A stretch of 64,000 nucleotides of DNA from Legionella_C sp048541585 (lineage in GTDB: Bacteria; Pseudomonadota; Gammaproteobacteria; Legionellales; Legionellaceae): NCBI RefSeq assembly GCF_048541585.1, contig NZ_CP183303.1:2604001-2668000 (forward strand), read 5' to 3'. The notes under the pieces were generated by a model that saw only the letters and a program-made list of their open reading frames with translations, did no database searches and was not told where the DNA came from. Shown piece by piece: positions 33,962 to 42,197 of the stretch. Position numbers and translations under genes: made by a program. The stretch's first letter is position 1, and every line of letters begins with the position of its first letter.

Positions 33962-33966
33962 TAATT

Positions 33967-34042
<76 letters not shown>

Positions 34043-34081
34043 GTCACTACGGGTTGCATTCTACCGAAATCCTCAACACTG

Positions 34082-34657
34082 TCAATAAGTAACTTCATTT
34101 TTTTTTGTTAATTCAGGCCAGGCAATCATTAGGTAAATTACCATTGACCAAATTGTTAAAATTGCAGCTACATAAAGCGAAATAAACCCAACTACCCCCC
34201 ACCAAGAAGATGCTGGATCAAAGGCAACTAGTAAGACTAAAGCAACCATCTGTACGGTAGTTTTTATTTTACCGATATAGCTGACTGTTACACTAGCTCG
34301 TCTACCTACTTCAGCCATCCATTCACGTAATGCTGAAATAACAATTTCGCGGCCTACAATGATGATGGCAGGTAAAGTAATATAGTTTATATCCTTAGCA
34401 CCCACTAAAAGTAAAAGAGTGCAAGCAATCAATAATTTATCTGCAACAGGGTCAAGAAAAGCGCCAAATGGAGAAATCATTTTTAATTTACGAGCAAAAT
34501 AGCCATCTAGCCAATCTGTAAAGCTAGCTAACGCAAAGATAAAAGCAGCTAAGCCATGCGACCATTCAAAAGGTAGATAAAAAACCAAAATAAAAATAGG
34601 AATTAAAATAATACGTATTAAAGTTAAAACATTAGGTAAACTGGTCAGAGGATTCAC
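34082..34657 (-). CDS. pgsA: CDP-diacylglycerol-glycerol-3-phosphate 3-phosphatidyltransferase
   Basis: Inner-membrane enzyme committing CDP-diacylglycerol to phosphatidylglycerol. The CDP-alcohol phosphotransferase signature is complete: DWLDGYFARKLKMISPFGAFLDPVADK. Four to five hydrophobic segments are seen. The start is best placed at GTG 34657 (MNPLTSLPNVLTLIR, 191 residues), because AGGAG lies nine bases before it; the in-frame ATG at 34666 touches that AGGAG directly, and the open frame to 34711 lacks a ribosome site. The three tRNAs downstream keep the E. coli order. Confidence 0.92.
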   Translation of the reverse strand: MNPLTSLPNVLTLIRIILIPIFILVFYLPFEWSHGLAAFIFALASFTDWLDGYFARKLKMISPFGAFLDPVADKLLIACTLLLLVGAKDINYITLPAIIIVGREIVISALREWMAEVGRRASVTVSYIGKIKTTVQMVALVLLVAFDPASSWWGVVGFISLYVAAILTIWSMVIYLMIAWPELTKKNEVTY

Positions 34658-34844
34658 GGCACACATCTCCTTTTTACGATCTTTGGATCTTAAGCATTTA
34701 TTTGCAAACAAGTTAAACGGGTTATTACTAAGCTAGAATGTTAATTAACTTTAATTATAAAACCTTTAGGCTTATATAAATTTTAAGCTTTAATACTACC
34801 CTAACTAAATCTAATAATCCTTTACTCTTCACAATACTTCTTTA

Positions 34845-35513
34845 TCAATCGTTGATGAGCTTTATATTAAGATAACTAGCTAATTGACTATAGCTACTAA
34901 ATACAGCAACTGCTCCCTTTGCCAACAATAAATTAGAATGCTGCTGATGATAAAAATTTATACCAATTGCGTCCATGTTTATTGCTTTTGCCATTTCTAT
35001 ATCGCAAGTAGAATCACCAATCATTAATGCTTCATTAACGTCTACATTAAATTCAAACAAAATTTCTTCAAGCATCTGCGGACAAGGCTTAGGCGGTAGT
35101 TGTCCTGCACAACGAACGACTTTAAAAAATGAAGCTAAGCCTGAATTCTGTAATGCACGATTTAGGCTATTTTGACCTTTATTACTTGCTATTCCCAAAT
35201 AAATATCATTTTGGTATAACGACTCTACAAATTCTCTAGCACCTGGTGTTAGATAAATTTCAGAAGGGCGGTTAATCAAGGAATGTTGTACAGCTTTTAA
35301 TAAATATTCTTGTTCCATTGAATTTAATTGTGGAAATAATTTCCTTATTACATTTCCTAATCCCAATTCAGCATACTGACGAGCTAATTTCTCATCTACT
35401 TCACCATAATTTAAGCGCTTAGCTTCACTTACAACACAATTAATTACTTGACCCAAGGTATCACTTAAAGTGCCTTCCCAGTCAAATACCACTAAGCGGT
35501 ATTGTTTACTCAT
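34845..35513 (-). CDS. HAD-superfamily phosphatase, phosphoglycolate phosphatase-like
   Basis: A 222-residue HAD subfamily IA hydrolase. The nucleophile motif reads VFDWEGTLSD: the first Asp is kept, but the second position (general acid/base in the usual DxDGT) is Glu. The remaining motifs are IASNKG, PKPCPQMLEE with the Lys, and IGDSTCDIEMAKA. The order next to rluC is common in gammaproteobacteria, where it is annotated as a Gph-like phosphatase. It overlaps the rluC end by eight bases. Substrate is unknown; phosphoglycolate or a nucleotide is possible. Confidence 0.85.
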   Translation of the reverse strand: MSKQYRLVVFDWEGTLSDTLGQVINCVVSEAKRLNYGEVDEKLARQYAELGLGNVIRKLFPQLNSMEQEYLLKAVQHSLINRPSEIYLTPGAREFVESLYQNDIYLGIASNKGQNSLNRALQNSGLASFFKVVRCAGQLPPKPCPQMLEEILFEFNVDVNEALMIGDSTCDIEMAKAINMDAIGINFYHQQHSNLLLAKGAVAVFSSYSQLASYLNIKLIND

Positions 35514-36450
35514 AACTTGTTAAACTCCGAATACGCAATTGTTCTATAGTTAGCGTAAAACGATCATCTAAATCTGCTTCAAAGCGATGTATTTTGCCAT
35601 TTAGAGTAAATTGAATTGCTCTAGCATGCAAATAAAGCCTTAGTTTACTCTCAATCATACTTGCTTTTGTAGAAGATTTACCATACTTATCATCACCAAT
35701 AATTGGATGCCCTAAAAAAGCGCTATGTACTCTAATTTGATGGGTACGTCCGGTTTTAGGCGTTACCTCAGCCCAGCAGGCTTCTAGAAAGTTTTCAAGC
35801 AACTTAAATGACGTCTGTGAAGGTTTGCCCATCTCGTCTATAACCACTAAGCGCTCACCTGACTTTAAATTATTTTTTTGCAAACTTTTATTAACCACTT
35901 GTATTTTGTTACCTTGCCAAGGATTATTAAGCAAAGCCCAGTAAGTTTTAGTTACTTCGTGGTTAGCCAAAGCTGCCTGAATTGCGCGTAAAACACTTCT
36001 TTTCTTAGCAATTAACAAGCAACCTGAGGTATCTCTGTCTAGGCGATGCACTAATTCAAGATAAGTCAAATCACTACGCATTTTCCTTAAAGCTTCAATT
36101 ACGCCAAGATTTAAACCACTTCCGCCATGAACAGCAAGACCTGCTGGCTTATTAATAACTAACAACCCATTATCTTCAAAAATAACAGCATCTTTTAATT
36201 GCTGCTCAAGTTTACTACTAACAAAAATAGAACCTTGCTGACTAACTCGAACAGGCGGAACACGAATAGAATCACCCTGTGTTAATTTGATTGAAGGATT
36301 GGCCCTTTTTTTATTAACGCGAACCTCGCCACCACGAATAATACGATAAATATGGCTTCTAGGAACACCTTTTAAAGTCTTTACCAAGTAATTATCTAAT
36401 CGCTGGCCTTCATCACTAATACTAATCGTGTAATACTTTACATCGCTCAT
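35506..36450 (-). CDS. rluC: 23S rRNA pseudouridine(955/2504/2580) synthase RluC
   Basis: Isomerises three uridines in 23S rRNA. An S4 RNA-binding domain (LDNYLVKTLKGVPRSHIYRIIRGGEVRVNKKR) is followed by the catalytic domain with the motif HRLDRDTSGCLLIAKK holding the nucleophile Asp, and TGRTHQIRVH. The start is placed at ATG 36450 (MSDVKYYTISISDEGQRLDNYL, 314 residues). The open frame continues to 36648, but those 66 codons run into MITE DNA (36539-36675). It diverges from rne, as in E. coli. Confidence 0.92.
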   Translation of the reverse strand: MSDVKYYTISISDEGQRLDNYLVKTLKGVPRSHIYRIIRGGEVRVNKKRANPSIKLTQGDSIRVPPVRVSQQGSIFVSSKLEQQLKDAVIFEDNGLLVINKPAGLAVHGGSGLNLGVIEALRKMRSDLTYLELVHRLDRDTSGCLLIAKKRSVLRAIQAALANHEVTKTYWALLNNPWQGNKIQVVNKSLQKNNLKSGERLVVIDEMGKPSQTSFKLLENFLEACWAEVTPKTGRTHQIRVHSAFLGHPIIGDDKYGKSSTKASMIESKLRLYLHARAIQFTLNGKIHRFEADLDDRFTLTIEQLRIRSLTSYE

Positions 36451-36538
36451 TCTAAATAAACCTATTTGCTGTTGCTTTTTTTTTTGATACCATAAAGGGG
36501 TGCAAGAATAAGTTCTTGTGACCGAATTATAACGCATA

Positions 36539-36675
36539 AATAGGCCTCTTGCATAACTAGCATATTTTGCGTGAGCGTAAGACATCAGTATTTTTAAATA
36601 GCGGAGTTTAAATAACCGCAAAATATACATAATGCAGTAAGCAAGCAAAATAGGCGGTTATGCAAGAGGTCTATT
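36539..36675. repeat. MITE with AATAGACCTCTTGCATAAC terminal inverted repeats
   Basis: The left end AATAGGCCTCTTGCATAAC and right end GTTATGCAAGAGGTCTATT are inverted copies with one mismatch, enclosing 137 bases in total. The interior is AT-rich with CTTACGCTCACGC-type sequence on the minus strand. It has no coding capacity and sits directly upstream of rluC. A second copy lies in the tRNA operon at 63531-63675, and solitary ends at 15167 and 14007. Confidence 0.8.
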
Positions 36676-37460
36676 AATTAAAAATGTTTAGCTACCAATA
36701 TTAATTGGTATAACTAATATAAAAAACGCGCTTCTCTCGGGTAAATGATATAAGGAAGCAGCCAGTATTTAGAGCCCATTTAAAGATTATCATGGTTCTC
36801 AGATACCTGCGCATGTTAGACAAGTTACTTACGAATTAAGCTTTGTAAAGTGTTAAGATAATAGACATCTTTACCTTGAGCATAAATGATGCCATCAAAG
36901 CTTAATAGAGTATAAAATTATGCACCATACTAGCTGTGGTGACATGCGTATGGTCTGTACTTTTATAATACTATTGGACTGCGTAAAGATTACTTATTTG
37001 TATACTTAGAATATGTTGAATGGTTAAGGCTTCCTAAGTTAAGTGAAAAAATGAATAGCTTTGTACTGACATCTGCACTAATGCTTTCCTACTCTAGTAA
37101 ATTTGATTTAAATTAATGACTTACTGCAAAGTAAAGTATTAATAATTAAGCTGCTGTAAGTAAGAATAAAAGCAGGATGTAGAATAACAGACTATAATAA
37201 CTATTTATCTAGCCTTACCATTAAGACTTATTGGTTACGCTTAAAATAGCAAAACCAATCTAGTTAAACACTGCTAGAGCATTTTTAAGGTTTAAAGGCG
37301 ATAGATAAAAATGATTAATTTCATATAAATAGCAGAAACTATTAATCATATTAGCCAAATCTTAAGTAATGTGTACATCAGAGATTAATAGGTTTAGCAT
37401 ACAGTAATAAGTAGCCTTCTACTGTCTTACTTAAGAGTTGTGCCCTTATTGGGGTTTGTA
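36676..37460. other. Long gene-free leader upstream of rne
   Basis: About 785 bases without a convincing gene before rne. In E. coli the rne 5' leader (361 nt) folds into hairpins by which RNase E autoregulates its mRNA. A long leader here would fit, but I see no sequence match to the E. coli hairpins. Fragments of open frame (57 codons at 36943-37116) lack a ribosome site and a family. Confidence 0.35.
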
Positions 37461-39410
37461 ATGGAAAAAATGTTAATAAATGCAACTCAATCGGAGGAAA
37501 TTAGAGTTGCATTAGTGAAAGAAAATCACCTATATGACTTAGACATTGACTGTCCTTCAGAAGTTAAAAAGAAAGGAAATATTTATAAAGCAGTTGTTAC
37601 TAGGCGTGAGCCCAGCCTTGATGCGGTATTTGTTGAATATGGTGCAAAAAGACAAGGCTTTTTACCTCTTAAAGAGATAGCACCTGAATATTTAACTAAA
37701 AATCCACAAGATTTCGGCGATGAGAAACCTCCTATCACTAGCCTAATTCGCGAAGGTCAAGAGTTATTAGTCCAAGTAGATAAAGAAGAAAGGGGTAATA
37801 AGGGAGCTGCCTTAACTACTTTTATTACACTGGCTGGATGTTATCTGGTTTTAATGCCTAATAATCCAAACTCAGGTGGAATATCACGTCGGATCGAAGG
37901 GGACGAGCGCGATGAATTACGTGAAACTCTAAATGCTTTACAATTGCCAGATGGAATGGGATTAATTATCCGTACAGCGGGCGTTGGAAAAGGTCAAGAT
38001 GAATTGCAAGCTGATTTAGATATGTTATGTAATCAGTGGCAAGCTATTCGGCATGCATACCATAATCAAATGGCTCCCTGCCTTATTCATCAAGAAGGAG
38101 ACGTAATTATTCGTTCGATTCGAGATAATTTACGTAAATCTATTTCTGAAATTATTATTGATGATCAAATTTCTTACGTTAAAGCTAAGCAATATATTGA
38201 GCAAGTTAAGCCTGATTTTCTAGCTAATGTAAAGTTATATAACAACGCTGTACCTTTATTTAATTATTTTCAAATAGAAAGTCAAATTGAAACAGCTTAT
38301 CAACGTGAAGTTCTTTTACCCTCTGGTGGTTCTTTAGTTATTGATCGTACTGAAGCTTTGGTATCAATTGATATTAATTCAGCGAAAGCCACAGGGGGCG
38401 CTGATATTGAAGCAACTGCTTTAAATACCAATCTTGAAGCAGCTGATGAAATTGCTCGTCAATTACGCTTACGAGACTTAGGTGGCTTAATTGTTATTGA
38501 TTTTATCGACATGGGGTCTGGCAAGAATCAGCGTGATGTTGAGAACCGACTTAAAGAAGCATTAAAAGCTGATCGTGCCCGTATTCAAATAGGACGTATT
38601 TCACGCTTTGGTCTCTTAGAAATGTCTCGTCAACGCCTGCGTCTATCTTTAGGAGAAGCAGCACAAGAAGTTTGCCCAAGATGTGAAGGCCGAGGTACGG
38701 TAAGAAATATTCAATCGCATAGCCTGTCTATTATTCGTTTAATTGAAGAAGAAGCCTTAAAAGATAAAACGGCAGAAGTGCATGTTCAATTACCTGTAGA
38801 GATGGCAACTTTCATTATGAATGAAAAGCGCGACTTTATTTTAAATATTGAAAAAAGACATAAAGCTTGCGTACTAATTATTGCCAATCCCTATATGCAC
38901 CGCCCACAGTATAGTATTACGCGGTTAAAAGAAGATAATGTTGGTAAAAATAAAAAACCAAGTTATACCTTAATCCAGCAACCTGAATTAGATATAGTAC
39001 GTTCAAGCGCTGATTCTATCAAACCAGATGAGCCTGCGGTAAAAAACCTTGCTCCTACTACAACTCACAAAGCGCCAACTACAGGTTTTATTAAACGTTT
39101 ATGGAGCAGTCTTTTTGGCCAGAGTGAAGAAGCAGCAGAAACACCAACTGCAGAACATAGAGTCAATCATCGCCATTCTGCAAAAACTAACCAGAATAAG
39201 GGACAAGACAGAAGAAATCAAAATTCAAAACGTCGACGCCCTACTAATAATAGTAATAGTAGTCATTCCAGCCACCAACATCGCCATACCGGTAACAATC
39301 AGCGCAGGAGAGGCTCTAACCAACAAAATACTAATAGCCGTGTCATCCCTCTTAAACCAGATTTAGTTAAAAAAAAAGAATCAATGGTGAATAAAGAATC
39401 GGAAAACTAA
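37461..39410 (+). CDS. rne: Ribonuclease E with short C-terminal scaffold
   Basis: Endoribonuclease for rRNA, tRNA and mRNA processing; core of the degradosome. It starts at ATG 37461 (MEKMLINATQSEEIRVALV), as in the family; a GTG at 37440 adds seven residues without support. The S1 domain, 5'-sensor and catalytic DNase I-like domain are conserved, with IDINSAKA and VIDFIDMGSG (metal-binding Asp residues) and the Zn-link CPRCEGRG. After about residue 500 a ~150-residue tail rich in Arg, Asn, Ser and His replaces the ~550-residue scaffold of E. coli, so partner-binding sites such as those for enolase or PNPase are not recognisable. Total 649 residues. Confidence 0.93.
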   Translation: MEKMLINATQSEEIRVALVKENHLYDLDIDCPSEVKKKGNIYKAVVTRREPSLDAVFVEYGAKRQGFLPLKEIAPEYLTKNPQDFGDEKPPITSLIREGQELLVQVDKEERGNKGAALTTFITLAGCYLVLMPNNPNSGGISRRIEGDERDELRETLNALQLPDGMGLIIRTAGVGKGQDELQADLDMLCNQWQAIRHAYHNQMAPCLIHQEGDVIIRSIRDNLRKSISEIIIDDQISYVKAKQYIEQVKPDFLANVKLYNNAVPLFNYFQIESQIETAYQREVLLPSGGSLVIDRTEALVSIDINSAKATGGADIEATALNTNLEAADEIARQLRLRDLGGLIVIDFIDMGSGKNQRDVENRLKEALKADRARIQIGRISRFGLLEMSRQRLRLSLGEAAQEVCPRCEGRGTVRNIQSHSLSIIRLIEEEALKDKTAEVHVQLPVEMATFIMNEKRDFILNIEKRHKACVLIIANPYMHRPQYSITRLKEDNVGKNKKPSYTLIQQPELDIVRSSADSIKPDEPAVKNLAPTTTHKAPTTGFIKRLWSSLFGQSEEAAETPTAEHRVNHRHSAKTNQNKGQDRRNQNSKRRRPTNNSNSSHSSHQHRHTGNNQRRRGSNQQNTNSRVIPLKPDLVKKKESMVNKESEN

Positions 39411-39416
39411 ATTTAA

Positions 39417-39449
39417 ATTAGCCATATGTTGATAAAATGTATGGCTAAT
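39417..39449 (+). terminator. Hairpin after rne
   Basis: ATTAGCCATA (39417-39426) pairs exactly with TATGGCTAAT (39440-39449), 7 bases after the rne stop. Only a weak T-rich end follows, so efficiency is uncertain. Confidence 0.45.
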
Positions 39450-39536
39450 TACATATTAGTTAGAAGCAAGGCTTGTTATTTTATTTCCTAAACACCCACT
39501 TCGCTCAATTTAAATATCTTTTAATCTGCAAGACTT

Positions 39537-39813
39537 TAACTGGATGCCGCGAACAAGTCGCGGCACGTAGGCTGGAGTACGTTGCCTATCTGATAAAACC
39601 AACAGCAAAGATGGCATACGTTATGGATCAGGTAAAAGCAATAGCAAGGATAAGATAGAATACTCTGCGTATCAGGCAAAAGTAATCGCAAAGATAGGAT
39701 GAAATGCGCTGCAGCTCGGATAAAAGCAATAGCGATGATGGTGAATCTTATTTTAAGGCGTATGTAAAGAAAATTTTAACACCTACCTACCGCAACTTGT
39801 TCGCGGTATCCAG
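39537..39813. repeat. REP pair flanking a ~46-bp minisatellite
   Basis: The REP-like element CTGGATGCCGCGAACAAGTC (continuing to GGCACGTAGG) at about 39540-39573 has an inverted partner CCTACCGCAACTTGTTCGCG (continuing to TATCCAGG) at about 39786-39813. Between them are about four imperfect copies of a unit near 46 bases centred on TATCAGGCAAAAGCAATAGC followed by AAAGATAGGAT. This fills the gap between rne and the ankyrin gene. An open frame over the first part reads repeat DNA and is not called. Confidence 0.65.
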
Positions 39814-39854
39814 GAAATCTTAATATCAATGCTAAAATTCGTACGATAAATAAA

Positions 39855-41261
39855 TTAATCCTTTAAGCCTGTGGCTATAGGCGTTACGCCAATATTAGGA
39901 TTTACCCCGCAATCATCTAAGATTTTTAAAAGATTATTACCACGCCGAGTTAAACGTTGGATACAGTAAATTTCTAAATAGCTTTTTAAAACATAATAAT
40001 AGTCAGGTAACATTAAAATAGTTAAGATTTTCTCCGCTCTTTCTATATGATGAGTGTTATCATAATTACATGCTTGGAAGAGGACGGCGCCAAGCATAGC
40101 TGCAATACTTGCCTGACGTAATCTATTTGCCTGATAAAAACGCTGTATCGCCTCGTCAAGCGCCCTATCCTTATCCCACTCAACCCAGTTTTCATATACC
40201 ATTAGTGCCTTTTCAACCGCAAATTCATTAGCATGAACTAAAGCTTGTAGCGCGTAAGATACAGGAATTACAGCCTGCACATTTGCCCAAGAACAATTAC
40301 CACTAATTTGTGAGCTAATGGGTATTTGTGCTACCTGAGTTAAACCTAACTGGCGATTAATAGTTTGATGAAAATAATTACGTGGTTGCTTTTTATATAA
40401 GAATTCTCTTAAAAAATTAATATTAAATGCTTCCGGCCGACCAATTTTATAGATATTAACACTGCCCTCTTTTAAACTATTTTCGCCTCGGTCAATTTTG
40501 GCCCACCACTGGTCATATTTCACAAAGCACAGTGCATGACCTCGGCTTGCTGCGGGTAAAATAAGTAAAGGAGAGCTAATTAATTGTTCTAAATGAGTAC
40601 CTTGCTGATTAATATTGAATTGATGTTGTAATTTAAGTAATTCTCCTGCAATTTCAAACCCATCCATCGTATATTGCAAATAGGGAAAATGTTCGCGCAG
40701 ATGCCTGGTTGAATAACTACTAACAAAGCGGCGTAATGAGTCTTTAATCATTGCTACCGTAAACTCTAAAATAAAACCTTCAAAATCTAATTCAATAAAT
40801 TCATTATTAGCCGTAACAATATCAATATCACCCTGTAATTCATATCGATGCCCTATTAACTTAGCATTAATAAAGTCAAGAGCAAAATCAAGCTTAGCAC
40901 CATGCTGATAGAGCAAATGCTTCATCGCATCTTGCCCCCTTAAAACAGGATAAACCAATATTGCCATACCAGAACTGGTATAGGCATTTGGATTTGCGCC
41001 ATGCTCTAGTAAAAGTTTGACAAGTTCCACATCATTATTATCAACAGCCCAGTGTAATGGCGTCCTACCTGTCACATCGGGCTTGTTAACTTCGACCTTC
41101 CGCTCTAGTAGTTCTTTAGCAATAGGCAATTGTCGAGTAATTGCACATTCTATTAATGGCGTAAAACCATATTCATCGATATCGTCAAGCGTTTCACCTT
41201 CACGTATATAAAGGTCAAAATCAGGCATGCGACATGAGATGATATCATTAGCAATAGTCAT
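39855..41261 (-). CDS. Ankyrin-repeat protein with cysteine-protease-like domain (AnkH-like effector)
   Basis: 468 residues. Three ankyrin repeats are visible at about 31-61 (YGFTPLIECAITRQ), 64-94 (TGRTPLHWAVDNNDVELVKL) and 97-127 (SGMAILVYPVLRG). The second half has an arrangement of a cysteine-peptidase site: His242 in SRGHALCFV, Asp257 in AKIDRGEN, Gln318 and Cys323 in SQISGNCSWANV, that is H-D-Q-C order. I recall the Legionella core effector AnkH (ankyrin plus a cysteine-protease-like fold, secreted by Dot/Icm) as having this layout and length. The gene is 13 bases downstream of the IPT gene and the group starts with asd. Effector status is inference; the catalytic assignment is from motif spacing. 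Confidence 0.78.
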   Translation of the reverse strand: MTIANDIISCRMPDFDLYIREGETLDDIDEYGFTPLIECAITRQLPIAKELLERKVEVNKPDVTGRTPLHWAVDNNDVELVKLLLEHGANPNAYTSSGMAILVYPVLRGQDAMKHLLYQHGAKLDFALDFINAKLIGHRYELQGDIDIVTANNEFIELDFEGFILEFTVAMIKDSLRRFVSSYSTRHLREHFPYLQYTMDGFEIAGELLKLQHQFNINQQGTHLEQLISSPLLILPAASRGHALCFVKYDQWWAKIDRGENSLKEGSVNIYKIGRPEAFNINFLREFLYKKQPRNYFHQTINRQLGLTQVAQIPISSQISGNCSWANVQAVIPVSYALQALVHANEFAVEKALMVYENWVEWDKDRALDEAIQRFYQANRLRQASIAAMLGAVLFQACNYDNTHHIERAEKILTILMLPDYYYVLKSYLEIYCIQRLTRRGNNLLKILDDCGVNPNIGVTPIATGLKD

Positions 41262-41274
41262 TTAAAGCTAGCCT

Positions 41275-42189
41275 CTACTTAAATTCAGGTTTGGGTGCTG
41301 TAGAGAACTTCGGCATATTGCCTAAACGAAGTTGTTTTTCCATTTCCTGCTCGCGCCGCTCATTATCAAATTCCCGACGAGCAGCAGTATTTAATGGTGG
41401 CTCTGGATTTAAATTAGGATCGATACCATCAAAACGCTGAGCATCTAACCAGGGGTGTTGTCTAATTGAGTTTTGTAATTCGCCTTCAGGAGCTGGCTTA
41501 TCCTCGTCAGCTCGGTGCTCTCTCGCATGAACTTTGGCCCAATATCGATGACCTTCCTGTTCAAGCAAACGTCTTTTTCTATCCATTGTTTGAGTATCAT
41601 CACTAAGAATGGATGATCCCCTTTTACGTATAGGTATCGCAGAATAAGTAAATCCACCAAGTATATTACCAGTCCTACCTCGGGAGGTAATCACTGAAAC
41701 CTGTACTAATCCCGCTCGTGAATAGGAAGGCACATCAAAAATAATGCGTGTTGGTGTTACTGCTTTAGGCGTAATTGCATTACCGTTAAATACTACTATC
41801 GTATCTTTTTCGGTACTAAAACCTGCGCCGTTAATTACGACATCACGTGAGCCTGCTAAGGGACCACTAGCTGGAGTAATATTACTGACAGTTGGTAGCT
41901 TATTTGCAAAACGGCCTGATAATTCAACCTGCTCTCCTTCAGCTAACCTTTCTGGAGATTTCTGCCTACTGAGGTTTAGTTTACGTTCAGCCATAGATGC
42001 CTCTCTAACAAGCGCAGAAATCTTAGCTTTTCCTAAAGATAACCCTTTAGAAAGCTTACCTAATATCCCAGCTTGATTAACTTCTGATTCATTTTTAATC
42101 TTATTGCTTTTCTTTAAATTAATCAATTTTCTCTTAGGCTTCAGCCTTAACGAGGAATTAATTTTTTCATCTATTTCGTTCATACTCAC
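41275..42189 (-). CDS. IPT/TIG-domain protein of unknown function
   Basis: 304 residues with a single immunoglobulin-like IPT/TIG domain at about 98-183 (LPTVSNITPASGPLAGSRDV, INGAGFSTEKDTIVVFNGN, GRTGNILGGFTYS). Basic, Lys-rich sequence precedes it (1-90), and a charged, Glu/Arg-rich tail with RREFDNERREQEMEKQLRL follows. No signal peptide is seen, so a cytosolic or non-Sec-secreted protein is likely, which is unusual because IPT domains are mostly extracellular. It is eight bases after asd and 13 before the AnkH-like gene, so the three are probably cotranscribed. Confidence 0.75.
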   Translation of the reverse strand: MSMNEIDEKINSSLRLKPKRKLINLKKSNKIKNESEVNQAGILGKLSKGLSLGKAKISALVREASMAERKLNLSRQKSPERLAEGEQVELSGRFANKLPTVSNITPASGPLAGSRDVVINGAGFSTEKDTIVVFNGNAITPKAVTPTRIIFDVPSYSRAGLVQVSVITSRGRTGNILGGFTYSAIPIRKRGSSILSDDTQTMDRKRRLLEQEGHRYWAKVHAREHRADEDKPAPEGELQNSIRQHPWLDAQRFDGIDPNLNPEPPLNTAARREFDNERREQEMEKQLRLGNMPKFSTAPKPEFK

Positions 42190-42197
42190 ATTATACT

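Noticed and set aside
36451..36648. 66-codon N-terminal extension of rluC
   Set aside because: Most of it is MITE sequence, and RluC proteins begin close to the S4 domain.
36943..37116. 57-codon open frame in the rne leader (HAYGLYFYNTIGLRKDYLFV...)
   Set aside because: It has no start codon with a ribosome site near its beginning and no recognised family. It may be a decayed gene or transposase, but the evidence is too thin.
39049..39366. 105-codon open frame inside rne
   Set aside because: It is an alternative frame of the low-complexity rne tail, without a ribosome site.
39473..39658. 61-codon open frame after rne
   Set aside because: It translates a REP element and part of the minisatellite.
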